64,000 bases of DNA, taken from contig DF237082.1 in the NCBI GenBank assembly GCA_000708835.1, positions 35,679-99,678 on the forward strand, in the 5' to 3' direction. The number at the start of each line of letters is the position of its first letter. The stretch's first letter is position 1. Made by a program: the position numbers and the translations under genes. The notes beneath the pieces were generated by a model, which worked only from the letters and a program-made list of their open reading frames with translations, ran no database searches and was not told the DNA's origin. Below, piece after piece: positions 37,722 through 56,074 of this stretch. This DNA is from Klebsormidium nitens. Lineage: Eukaryota; Streptophyta; Klebsormidiophyceae; Klebsormidiales; Klebsormidiaceae.

Positions 37722-39630
37722 ATGGCACTCAGGGGAGCTGCCTTGCTTACAGGGATTTACATCCTCTTTGTGGTCTTTGGATCATTCGCCCAGCCACTTG
37801 AAGCAAAGAAGTCCAAGAAGAACTTGGATGAGGTGACGCACAAGGTGTACTTTGACATTGGTGTTGATGGCAAGAGCATCGGCCGTGTTGAGATCGGGCT
37901 ATTTGGCAACGCCGTGCCAAAGACTGTAGAGAACTTCCGTGCTCTTGTGACTGGTGAGTCAGATGAGCTGCTTTGCTGATTTGTGGTCTGATTAAGTGAT
38001 TGCCTGTGTTGCTTGTCGATTTGCTCAAGCTTTACGTATGCAGTTGAAATTCTCCGAAATGGAGTCCTAACATGTTTCCTCACATTTCAAATGGGACCAG
38101 TTTGCTAATGCAATCAATCATAGTGTATGATTTCCTCTGTGAGAATGAGCGACTGGTGGTTCCGGAGATAAAACTGGTCAGGTTTGCTTGTAATATAGAA
38201 TGTGTTCAGCAGCCTGTGTCTAGATGAGCTGTTGAGAACAGCACCCGCAGTTGCTCATGACGCTGACATTTGCTCAGGCGAGAAGGGCACCGGCACTTCT
38301 GGCAAGCCTCTTCACTACAAGGGCTCCACCTTCCACCGCATCATTCCGAACTTCATGATCCAGGGTGGTGACTTTACACGGGGGGATGGAACAGGGGGAG
38401 AAAGTGAGTGGTCGCGCTACCGCTCAATTGCCTGAAGGCAAAATTGTTTTGCAGCTTGGGCCAGTTTGCAAGTCTGTCATCTCGCGCTCAATTGCCAGAT
38501 TGCATTTGATCAAATTTGTTCGTCTTGTTCGTCTTCCTGATGTACCCACTGTCGCAAATTGCATCATGAAAATTGTGGTGGCTTGTTAGGGTGTCTCTGG
38601 CATAGTCCTTTGGCGGTGTTGTGTCTGCTTACCATGTAATTACTGGTTGTTCTGCAGGCATCTATGGAGCCAAGTTCGCTGATGAGAACTTCAAGCTCAC
38701 CCACACTGGGCCAGGTGCGTCAACCCTTATCTGTCATTGTGCATCGGCCATTCTTGCAGACATGTGTTGCTCATGGTTGTTGGGTCGACCTGCTCATCTC
38801 TCTGTTCCCTCACATGCTGACGACAAGCGTTTTGTGTGTAGGAGTGCTCTCCATGGCAAACGCTGGTCCTGACACGAACGGCAGTCAGTTCTTTGTAAGC
38901 CGACCACTCCTCTTTCTTCCTGTCAGACTAGTAACTGAGATGCTTTGTGATCTTTCTTTGGATACACCGCAGGGAGATTGCTTCTACATTAATGATACAG
39001 CTGTGGAAATGGATTGACTTGAGGGCCATGGATCAATGACCGCTGCTGATGGACGAGAAAACTTGGTTCGAGACTGTTTGTAAGCAAGCCGACTGAGCCT
39101 TTTTGCTATCTTGTCAATGTTTCTAAGAGCTCAATGAATGTTTTTTTGAGTGCTGGCCCATAATCTCCTGGTATGTGCTTTGCCGATATTGTGTTCCTTC
39201 GATGCTCACTCAATTCTTCTCTCATCGCAGATCACTACTGTGAAAACCAGTTGGTAAGTATGAGCAGAATCACCCTTGCCCTTGGTTATCTGATCTTCAC
39301 CCCCCTCGGATGCTCCCCGTAATGCAGTTCTACTGATTTGAGCTCCGGCTTGGAGAGCAGGAGTTGTAGTCTCCTTCCTGATTTAGATGTTGGGCTGTGC
39401 TTGACCACATTGAAGGTGCCATCAGCCTTGGTTTCAAAGCCAGAATTCAGGTCTGGTGTGTAGAGCAACTCATTCCAAACAATGTTTGCAGGTTGGACGG
39501 CAGGCACGTTGTCTTCGGCAAGGTCGTTTCTGGCATGGACATTATCATGCAAGTCGAGGCGCAAGGTTCGCAGAGCGGCAAGCCGAAGAAGAAGGTCGAG
39601 ATCCTGGACTGCGGCGAGGTTGTCCAGTGA
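37722..39630 (+). CDS. Cyclophilin-type peptidyl-prolyl isomerase, secretory pathway
   Basis: Exons 37722-37953, 38278-38403, 38658-38714, 38842-38894, 39231-39253 and 39492-39630 join in frame to 209 residues. Cyclophilins catalyse cis-trans isomerisation of Xaa-Pro bonds and help folding. Residues 1 to about 27 form a hydrophobic signal peptide ending near PLEA, followed by a Lys-rich KKSKKN stretch as in cyclophilin B, so ER or secretory location is inferred. Catalytic and binding residues are present: Arg98 in [41 protein letters not shown], and Trp164 in [12 protein letters not shown] (the cyclosporin-binding tryptophan). No KDEL-type retention signal is present; it ends GEVVQ. Exon 5 is only 23 nt. 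Confidence 0.95.
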
Positions 39631-40790
39631 ATTTTGCAAAGCTAGAGCCCGCAGATGGCAAAAGCATGATTGCTGAGCTCCTTCCGAAATAGAGCCAGTT
39701 GATCACGGTCTGGAGTTGTTGGAATGCTCAGGCTAAGAGTTGGCCATCGTTGGTCTGAGCAGGCGCATGTTCCATGCTAGATGCATGGGTAAAACTGTGG
39801 TTGTGCTGCTAAAAAGGTGCTCTTTATCTTCATGTGTCCAAAGCAGGGATACTCTAGTCTGCTTGAAAAGCTTCTACATCTTTTAAGGACGGGATCTGTT
39901 AATGAAGCTTGTCATGGGCAGATGATCGACGCGTGCACATGTGAAATCGACACTGCAGTCTCTGCTGGCTGCCTGGCAGGGTTCCGTTGGGCAATGTCCG
40001 GCTGGCGGCCTAAGCCTTTCAATCCAAGCTTTGTACATGGTGACTGGCATAGGGATATCTTGCACAAGACGATTGGATTGCATGTACCCAATCAATAAGT
40101 CCTCGAAACTGCATATGATGGGGCGTATGCTAGCCAGGAGTTTGGCTTGAGTCGCAGTTTTGCAGGCTACACGCTGCGCTCATTGCATTGGGAAAGCAGC
40201 TGTGCATGATAAACTACGCGAGCATGGATGCCTTTGAGCCATATATTGAGGGGCGGCTGCAACAATTGCCATGTGCCATGTGTATCTATCCTTGGCGGGG
40301 GCCGCCAGAACTTACATCATTCGGCCCACAGAATTACTAGCCCACCCCTGCCGGCTGGCATGTTCACCACATGCACATGCAGGCCGCGCTCCAATGGATT
40401 CTGCGAGTATGTGCTAGCTAGAACGTCGCACACCGGATGGTATATATATACTTCTAGGTCTGTACTAAGTACGGTCGGATGCCAGCACCTGGCCCATGCA
40501 TAAATTGCTGCCACCGGGCCATGCACTGAAGAAGGCCACTGATGGAAGCGCACCGTCTTGAATAAAACGGCTCCCATGCCGCAGCCAGCAATCGGTACAC
40601 TAAACAATAATCGAGCTATCGAACAGGGACTTCAAGCAACACCGTCGCGCAGGCTTGCGTGCAGCCGTGACTTGATGCAAAGAACTGCGAAGTATGACTG
40701 TAGAGGCCGGGATCACGTTTTTGATTAAATCCTAGTACTGAGCTCCTGCTTGGAATCGAGCTGAAGATTGAACAAATCAGATCGGATTAC
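39631..40790. other. Convergent 3' region between cyclophilin and apyrase
   Basis: Contains 3' ends of both genes and short open frames without motifs. A TATATATATA run occurs near 40441-40450, but no gene follows that I can support. Confidence 0.5.
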
Positions 40791-43700
40791 TCAGGCTTTA
40801 TAGAAGCTGCGGTTGGGTGTCAGTATGTACCGCCCCTTTTCGAGGTCGTAGATGGTCGTCACGGTCGAACGCCGGTAAGCCCTGAGCGTCCTAAACGCAA
40901 AGACGGCCAATCCCACCCCTCCTAACACCGCAAACACCGCCAGGAAGGAGGGGCCGCCTAACCGTCCCCCTGATGGGGGTTGCACACCAATCCCGTTGCT
41001 CAGTTGATAAATGATGGCCCCCAGAGCCCAGTCGACAGGCGTACTGCCCACAAAGTTGGTGAAGCGGACCCTGCCAAGAACGAGACTTTCAGTCAGTCAC
41101 CTGGTTTGACGATCACGGCACAGTCACGGACTATAGAGTGAGTTTACACGCATAAGTTCCACTGGCGGAGTCCAAGGGCAGGAGCCCCGACTGGAGGAAA
41201 CTTTGACCGTTTACTCAAAATCGAAGTACCAGGGGCGTTCGTGATCCTTACTTGGTGGTATCCATAGGCAGGCCCAGCCCGTCGTGCAGGAGTGCTGTAA
41301 CATACCCCGTGCGCGCTTTGTGCCGTCAACACGTTCAACAGGCTTTTCATACACTTTGAAAGAGGGCTTCCAGATACACTGGAATATAACCAAACGGACT
41401 AAAAGTTTGGCGCGTTTCTGAACCCTCACTTGGGGCCTTTACACACAGAGCGGGTGTTTTTTGTTTCGAGCGACGGGACAGCAGGGGTCGCGGCGGTACC
41501 GTCGCCAGGAAAACACCGCGGGTGTTTTTGCCAATTCGCCGACTCGTACGATCATACGTCAGCAAAAACACCGCGGTGTTCCAAAGTGCTACCCCAAAAA
41601 AAGCCGGGTAGCGAAAGTAAACTTTTTCGGACCGTCGCACGGGACTACTTTTGCGTGCGGAAGGTACCCCCCGAAGTTTCGCGCGGAGAGTTTGGGCAAA
41701 ACAACACCTTGAGTTCTCGGCGAATTGCGAAAAAGAACACCCGCCCTGTGTGTAAAGACCCTTGGTGGTATCCATAGGCAGACCCAGCCCGTCGTGCAGG
41801 AGAGCCGTTATACATGCGCCTCGTCAGCAAGGGTTTTCGCAAGGTTAGGACAGGGACTGACTCCAGTGTAACAGGTACTCAGCCGGTTCGTTTCATGATT
41901 AGCAGCAAAAGTAGCTCTACTCACTTGGTGGTATCCATGGGCAAGCCCAGCCCGTCATGCAGGAGCGCCGTGATATACGCCGCGCTGAAGCAGTACTTGA
42001 GCAGGTCTTGCTCCGACACGCCCTCGTGCAACTTTTGCAGCGCCAACCAGTCCGCCGAGCAGAACGCCTCACCCGCGGCCGCGATCTCCGTCAGCGTGCT
42101 AGTTGCGGGCAGCTTGAAGAACTGCAAACAGGAGCGGTTTGTCGGATCTCTCCTTGGTCATGTCTGGGTATGCTTCTTGACCATGTCGGTCCGTCTACTT
42201 GATTCCGTTCTGATTCAAGAGACCTGGAAGGAGCGTCCTATTTCAGTGTTGTGATTACTGGATCGTCTTGCGTCTCGCGACTCTTTTGTCACCCGCTCTG
42301 ACAAATACTTCACTTATTAAAAACCGGTTCTTGCGTCCGTGCTTCTCAATTTCCTTACAACGCCCTTTGCTTCCCAACAGCAGCCCTCGCTTCAACGGAA
42401 TTGAAAGTTGCACAATCGTTCTTAAACAGCTCTCTCGGATCCGCATTCGTTCAACTATTCCTTGTCACAACGCAGGTCATACAAACCACTACAGAACCAT
42501 CCAACAGGGCAAAGGCAAAAATGCAAAATCCGCGAATGGCTCCAAGCACTACATCTAGAATGACAAGATTCAGCCAGCCCTGCTCAAGAGGAGGACGCAC
42601 AAAGCTCATTCAAATTTATCTTTCTAGAGTTTATTGACGTTTCCTTTGCAAAGGCTGTCTGAAGTGAGCAGGACGCACCAAGCTCATCCATTTTTATCTG
42701 TCTAGGAATTGTTGACGTTTCCTTTGCAATGGCTTCCTTCTTCAAACTCACTTCGGAGGTGTAGAAAAAGTTTTCGGTTGCAAAGAAGTTCCCCTTGAGC
42801 TCCGGGACATAAGCACCTCCGATTGGGCACTTGGCAAATGCACACGCGTCTGCACAGATAATGTCATTTTGCATCAGGTCCTTTTCCTCCTTTCTGCATT
42901 TCAGTAGTCCAGGACATTGGCTAACCAAGCTCGGAACGGCACCTTCAAGATAATGCGAAAGTTCGTTCCCAATCCTGCTAAACCGCGAGGTGAACGCAAA
43001 GCAATCCTGTATGAAACAACGGGATCAGGAGGGCAAGCCGTTCATCTTCAACGAGGCAGTGGCAGCCGGACACCGTTGGAGAAGAACCGATGTTCTTGTT
43101 AAGAAGATACGCCTGATTCCAAAGCAGCCTCCGCAGCTGTCCTCTGCACAAACAGCTTTGACTAAGGGGACGCATGAGCGCCGCAAACGGCTGCCTTTCA
43201 GGAGCATCTCCTGCGCAGCCCTTCATTGCTGCGTATGCTTCACAAAAAGTCTCAACCTACGCCTCGGAAGAGCGCGGCTCTGCAGCTCAGAGCAGCGCCA
43301 CAGTGGCGGAACAGAGGTTACGGCGTTCGGCGTGCTGCTCCAGGACCAGAGTGCATCACACCGCGCAAACGTCAGTTTCTGCTCTCGCAAAATCTGGTCG
43401 CGAATAAAAGCTCGTGGAACTCGTACCGCTGCCTTTCTTGAACAGGCTGACCGCCGCGGCCCGGCACTCGGTGAAATTCCCCGCCGCTTCGAGCACCTCC
43501 AGCGCACGCTCCTTCCCCGCATCGTCGCCCTGCGCAAAGAAAAACACTCTCGGGCCCGGTAAGCGCAGGGTAACACGTTGCAGCGCCAGTCTGTGATGCA
43601 TTAGGTGGTGCGACATTCCCGAGATTCGACATCTCCTCGCCTGTTGGGGACGCATCGAACACCTCGTCGAAAGCAACATGTTGTCCCTGCGGTTAAGGGC

Positions 43701-46700
43701 CCCGTGATTTGGATTGCACCAAACCAGAAAACGGATTGGGGTTTGCTCAATCAGGAATTGACACCTGAGCGCTACTAAGATCCAACTAGTTGCAAGGGGT
43801 CGCCTCGCGCCAAAGATACGCCCCGCTTGAGACAACCGAAACCGACCTTGGAGAACCGTCCTAGTACAGATTGACACCCGTCAGCGAGCTTTTAGGACGG
43901 TCCAATCAGAGAGCTCCAAGCATCGCCAGCGATACCGGAAGTCAACCTCGCCAGCGCTACCGAAAGTCAATATAGCTATACTAGCATCGTTGAGCAGGGA
44001 ATTTCGACATTCTGGGCGCTGCTGGGCGCTGCTACAGAAGTCGACGGGTTGCGCACCTTCGCAGAAATCGCGGCGGAGGGATAAAAACGACAATAACTAA
44101 GCGGATTGACTCAACAGTCCGGGCGCTGCTACGAAAGTTGAGCGGTTGCGCACCTTTGCAGACAAGGCGGCGGCCGCCGCCTTAAGCGCCAACTCCTCCG
44201 CCTTCCAGAGGTATCCCTTCGGGCGGCACGGATCGACTAGCGCGGACCCCCGCGGACGCTTGCTGACGTCCGCTGACGCCAGCTCCTCTTCCAGGGCCTC
44301 GACCACCTCGCCTGGGAAAAGGAATTGGAAAAGGCCACCTGATCTCACTCCGTATTGGAGCGAGCTCAGAACCTGGGCCGTTCGATGACCCAGATGCAAC
44401 AATCGACGGCCAGAAAGCTGTGATCTACCAGACAGCCGACCCCCAAAATAGGCAAATCAAAAGTCTGCATGCCAGCTCAGCATCTGGAGACAATAGGAGT
44501 ACAAATTGGATATCCGATTTGCTACATGTCGATGACAAATTTTCTTGCGTCCCCAGCGTTTGACGAGAACAGTCAAACAGTCTACTGCTCAGCAAAATGG
44601 TATATGTACGAAGCAACGTCACCATACAATGCAGATCGGAATGTCTGTGGAATGGGCTGGCCCTCCTCCTTTTTGCACAACGCAAACCTTTAGGTGTCTC
44701 ACAAGTAAGCCCCTGGACTCTCGAAACTCAAGAGATTCTGAGAGCATGACATTCCATATTGGGACACAAGAGAGATCAGGCGCTCACCTGGCTTGACGTT
44801 GCCGGCTAGAAGATCCGCCAGCACTCCGTCCATGGCGGCTTCCTGCAACATTCGGAGGACATTTTAGAACACGGTTTTTGGTTTTTATATCTGCACCAAA
44901 CTGTTATTGAACCTGGAGCGGGCTTGCTGCGCTTGGATCCGATATGATCCGAGCAAGAACGTCAGACGACGTAGAATGCGGATCATTTCAAGGGTCCGGT
45001 TGCTAGGTTTGACGAAAGAAAAGTGGAAGAGAATTTAGCTTGACTGACTGGCATAAGGGGCCGGGAGGATTGGCCACGAAGAAAGTTGCACACCACGAAA
45101 AGCTAGCGCACGCATAAGAAAGCTACAAACCGGAGGAGTCACGAGTGTGGGTAGTCTGCGATCTCCACGACCAGGTTTCAAACCTGGTGCAACATGCATG
45201 AAGCCTGGACAATCTATCGAAGCATATCAGAAGGATTCTGATATGTTGGCGCTGTAACTTCTCGCAAACGATAGTAGCCAATATTTGCGTACGTATGCCA
45301 GTTTCACCAGGTTGAACTGGTCCTATGTTGGCGCCACTTTGACAGGAAGAAAGGACGAGCTTCCAACTCCAATCGAGTAAAATGTAAAGAAAGCACTCCC
45401 TGCCCAGCCAAAGCTGGAGCAAAAGGTGAAAGAATAAATCAAAGGTATGTCATCAACATCCATACCTATTGTTTCAATCGTTCAGGTTCAGACCACATGG
45501 AGCATTTAGAATCGCTCACTGAGCCTTGTATCTTTGGGCCAAGATTGAAAAAGCGATAGGTACTTTGCTGTTATATTGATCAGCAGGGGAGCTTCCTCTT
45601 GCCCAGTAGATTTCGAGGGAGGTGTAAATACCGCTAACCCCGAACTCAATCTTGAACCCTGTGAGAAAAACGTTGTCTTGCCTGGCCGAAGTTGAGGAAG
45701 CTATGCGTGTACAAGATGTACTCATGGCCGCCCAGCTGCAGATCGTGCCGGAACTCGGGCGGGGGCGCCACCTCCGGAACAAACGTGACCTGCATCATGG
45801 GTCAGTTTCGTCAAACGTGATCTTCCGAGGAGAAGCGCTTGTAAGTACTAAGATCGTATCTTTGTGACTCACATTCCAATGCGGATTTTAGATCAGCAAC
45901 AATGGAGATATAGTGTTTCAGGACTATTTTGGCCGGAAGTTGCTCTGGTGTAATTGGCATCTAGATTGGTGACAGACAGCTGTTAAATCAATCTGCCTTA
46001 CGTGCCCACGTGAACCAGACAGTAAATCGTGAGCACCTGACTGGGATCCGATTGGTGGGCACAATAAAAAGAGAGCATCTAGGAGATTCAAAAGACCGCC
46101 AGTGCCCGCTTGTCCAGACTAGTGACAAACCCTCAACTATTGATCAATCGGTACTGCAGTATTCATGCGCTACAACAAGCTCAACAAGTTTAAATCGAAA
46201 ACACGGCCACAATCTATGCAAAAGTGCTTAAAAAGGGCATTGTTGAGCCCACCTGTGCGGATGCTCCCCCCAGTTCCACCACCCCCGTCGTCTCTGCCGC
46301 CGGCATGCCCAGATTCCCCAGCGCATAGTTAGCGGCAACCCACGCATAAACCCCCTCGAACGTGCCCGAAATGACGCTTGCCCAGTCTGGCCGGAACATG
46401 AACCCCGAGCCGGCCAGCACTTTCCGACAAGACTCCAGGATCTCTTCCGCAACGCTGGCTTCCACTCGCCTCAGCCCTGCTGTGGCCATCAAAAAGATGG
46501 GTGTCTCCGCCCGCTTTGACGCCGGGACGTTCTCACGGGCAAACTCCATCAGCTGTGTCAAGGATGCGCCGGCTGCGGAGGGATTGTCGGCGAACGACGA
46601 GAGCCCGGGCCTGATCTTCAGAGACAGATCTGCTGGAAAGATCTGGGGAACGGGCCGACCCGCCGTATACTTATACACGTGCAGCCGGCACCCGCTGCTG

Positions 46701-47023
46701 CCGGCATCAATCACAATGCCATACCCTATGGCTTCAGTCCCCTCTAAAGTGACTCTGCTCGCGTATGAGAACGTCGACAAGTACAGCAGCGAAAGCGCAA
46801 TGAGGATGAATGTGAAAAGGAACGACGCGCGGGATCTCCATCGGGGCAAAGGCTCCATTGTTGATCTGCCCCCGACTAGCGTTGCGCGGGGGGGCAGCTG
46901 AGTGCGGTGCGGGCCTGGAAAGGAGCTCTTCCCAAGCATGCTGTTATCTGGCAGCCCGCCTGACTCAAGGAGATCCCCCTGATAGCTGGCAACCCGGCGC
47001 AGACTGGGGGTTGCCACGCTCAT
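40791..47023 (-). CDS. Membrane apyrase (GDA1/CD39 nucleoside phosphatase)
   Basis: Minus-strand exons 46253-47023, 45682-45789, 44788-44842, 44154-44311, 43427-43529, 42752-42849, 41925-42121 and 40791-41070 join in frame to 589 residues. Apyrases remove phosphates from nucleoside tri- and diphosphates, usually in the Golgi lumen or outside the cell. Apyrase conserved regions are visible: IDAGSSGCRLHVYKY (ACR1, about 105-119), MATAGLRR (ACR2, 179), SGTFEGVYAWVAANYALG (ACR3, 219), GVVELGGASAQV (ACR4, 247) and VGSTPVDWALGAII (ACR5, in exon 8). There is a TM helix at about 67-86 and a second hydrophobic helix near the C terminus (FLAVFAVLGGVGLAVFAF), so it should be anchored at both ends like CD39-type enzymes. 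Intron 2 begins with GC (CAG|GCAAGA) and is the only non-GT donor seen. Introns 4 and 7 contain decayed copies of the adjoining exon ends. Confidence 0.93.
41245..41985 (-). repeat. Three copies of the apyrase exon 7 donor end
   Basis: The true exon 7 end and donor (about 41921-41985) have two further copies in intron 7: one at about 41248-41310, and one split by an insertion (41417-41433 plus 41761-41830). All share CTTGGTGGTATCCAT and CCCAGCCCGTC(A/G)TGCAGGAG. Confidence 0.85.
41434..41760. mobile_element. 327-bp inverted-repeat transposon (MITE-like)
   Basis: The ends are inverted repeats of about 25 bp, identical at 23 positions (inward GG(C/T)CTTTACACACAG, then (A/G)GCGGGTGTT). The 5-bp sequence CTTGG flanks it on both sides (41429-41433 and 41761-41765). 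Removing the element and one CTTGG restores the TCACTTGGTGGTATCC string seen in the other exon 7 copies, which shows an actual insertion. The inside has two further GC-rich palindromes and no transposase. Confidence 0.85.
42592..42732 (-). repeat. 78-bp tandem duplication near apyrase exon 6
   Basis: Two copies (42592-42655 and 42670-42732) share AGGACGCAC-AAGCTCAT and TTGACGTTTCCTTTGCAA. They lie in intron 6, about 20 bp past the exon 6 donor in the direction of transcription. Confidence 0.8.
44005..44185 (-). repeat. Duplicated apyrase exon 4 donor end
   Basis: The true exon 4 end and GTGCGC donor (about 44121-44175) recur at about 44019-44075: GGGCGCTGCTAC, GGTTGCGCACCTT and GCAGA are shared. 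The copy lies within intron 4. Confidence 0.75.
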
Positions 47024-48028
47024 TTACAGGGCAGCCAACACCGTGGACTTTGCTCAATTCCTAACCATTCCTTTGAACCCAAAAGGTTTTGAGCAAAATG
47101 GTTGAGCAGAGTGTTCAAGATGATTGACCATTGAAGGATCCGGCTTCTTAAGCTTTGAATGACATAACACGGAGTTCACTCTTGAGTTGCTTTTTGTGTG
47201 GATCTAGAGCGCTCCCTTCTCCAAACGCAATGACAGCTTCTACAAGATGGCAAACTATGGTTAACAAAGGAAGTAGAAATCAGCCGCTAGCCGCTTCCAG
47301 AGACGAGCAGTCTCAGAGATCTTGCACAGACAGGCACTCTGCACCTCTTTAAACACCAGCTGTCGCGTCAGCTGTAGCCTCCAAGCAAACTTCGCCGCCT
47401 CGATGAATCACCAAAGGTGCACCCACCCCTTGACAAGGAACGCAACGCTAAGGCCTTGGGCTCCTTCAGCCCCCACTCGTTATGTCAACGAGCGGCGCCC
47501 CGCAGATCCTGGCTTCTTCACCCGGTTTGAGTGTTCATCAATGATCAAGCTGCAGCTTCGGGTTCTGCAACAGGCTGCAGCATTGGCCATTTTGGACAGC
47601 ATCATGATTCATGGGCTCCTAAAATTGCGCCCCGCGATCATATGTTACGGCCGATTGGCTGGCGCCTTTTGAGTAAGGCAGCCGTCCGATCACTAGCTTT
47701 CAGCACAATCTGGGGGATCCTCCTCATTTGAGCCGTTCAGATGAGCTGTACCATTATTTTCTAAGAGCCAAGAGCTGCATACCTATTATACCTATGACTC
47801 AAGAATTTGCAGCAGAGTGTATTTACACCATTTTAGATACGCATGATGGATACCTACCTCAGCTAACTATTGCCCGAGGCTAGGAAAAGTGCAGGCAGCT
47901 CACACCTGGATGTTTGAGTCGTGCACGAGGGCCAAGTTGTGAGCTGGTGACCGCCTCCATTCCACAATCCTGTGGATCACCTCGTCTATCTTGCAGTTTC
48001 TTGCAGTGGAGAAGCAAAGGGTTCAGTG
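47024..48028. promoter_or_regulatory. Divergent promoter region, apyrase and PRP43 helicase
   Basis: About 1 kb lies between the two start codons, so both promoters and 5' UTRs must be here. Open frames inside are short and lack motifs. No individual site is called. Confidence 0.5.
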
Positions 48029-54915
<6,887 letters not shown>

Positions 54916-56074
54916 TGTCATAAAGAGTCTTTGACTTAGACCGAGAGCAAGCATGCGACTCTTACTTGGTCAGAACCGCCAAGTTCTTCAATGCCTTCGC
55001 AGTAAGGAAACGGATCCCAAAATTTGGAAAAGTCATCTTTCGAGATCATGACGGTCGTGCCTTCAATCTGTCATACTCGGCATCAAGTACGCTTGGCGAG
55101 CATGTAGAACTTAGAATGCTCGACGCATCAGGCTGATTGCATACATGGCCCATGACAATTTTAAATCTAAGCTTTGCATGAATCTGAACTGAAAGAATAA
55201 CGAGGCTTGGTGCATGATCGACTGATAACGGCATGCTTCACGCAAGTATCGCAGACTGCAGCCAATCATACAGGTAGCGCTCATGTGTCGGTCGACTAAT
55301 CTCTTGCCTGATGCATCACACGTGGAAGAGAAAAGCGTTACAACATGATGGCTTTTCTTCCGCATCTTGGCATGCCCCAACTTAAACGTCATTGGAAGTC
55401 CATACATCATTGCATCAGGCCATTGAAAGATATCATAAACGGTCGGCCCTCAGGAAACGCCCCATGAAGGTTCAAATACGCTATCGAAATGAGTCATCAG
55501 CTCGACATGCATGTTCTTCCTCACAGTACGTCGAATCTGGTCGTTGTGCTCAATCTCTGGGCTGCAGCTGCGGGCTTTGAACCGTCGGATTTTGGGCCGG
55601 CATGCAAGCTTGCAAAACGAAGGTCCTCGTCTAACTTGGGCGCAGACTTCACAATAACATTAGGACAAACTTCCAAAAGTGGCGTTCGTCCGGCGTCACC
55701 TGATGTCGTCGAACGCTACTTAGTGCGGCGGCCTGTAGTCACGGAACAAGTCGCATGCGAGTTGCTCTGGTTCAAGAGTACCGTATGCCCATTTAGTGTC
55801 TGTCTTAGGTCGTCAAGCCTCCTCCGAAGTCGAGGATGCTTCGCATTCTTCCAAATTTTGCCCCTCTTCTACTGCAGAAATTCAGCAAATGTCAAGTCTA
55901 GGTGGTCGAAGAGAAGACGGGAGACGAGAGGTTCCGGTAGCTCTGTCGCTCTAAACCGTAAGACGCCTCCCGTCTACTTCTTCTGGCGCACAAGAGAGAT
56001 CGTTTTGACGGACCGGCTGATAAACCTAAGCGTCTGAGCCTTTTCTGCTCAAGCGTTTCTCTATATTTCAAGAG
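54916..56074. other. Intergenic region, PRP43 to MYND gene
   Basis: An open frame at 55489-56037 (+) has no domain I recognise and is not called. The right end should hold the promoter of the MYND gene starting at 56075. Confidence 0.5.

Noticed and set aside
42990-43562. Plus-strand 190-codon open frame within the apyrase gene
   Set aside because: It overlaps exon 5 on the opposite strand and intron sequence and has no recognisable motif.
55489-56037. 182-codon open frame upstream of MYND copy 1
   Set aside because: No domain, no splice context and no similarity to neighbours; most likely chance.
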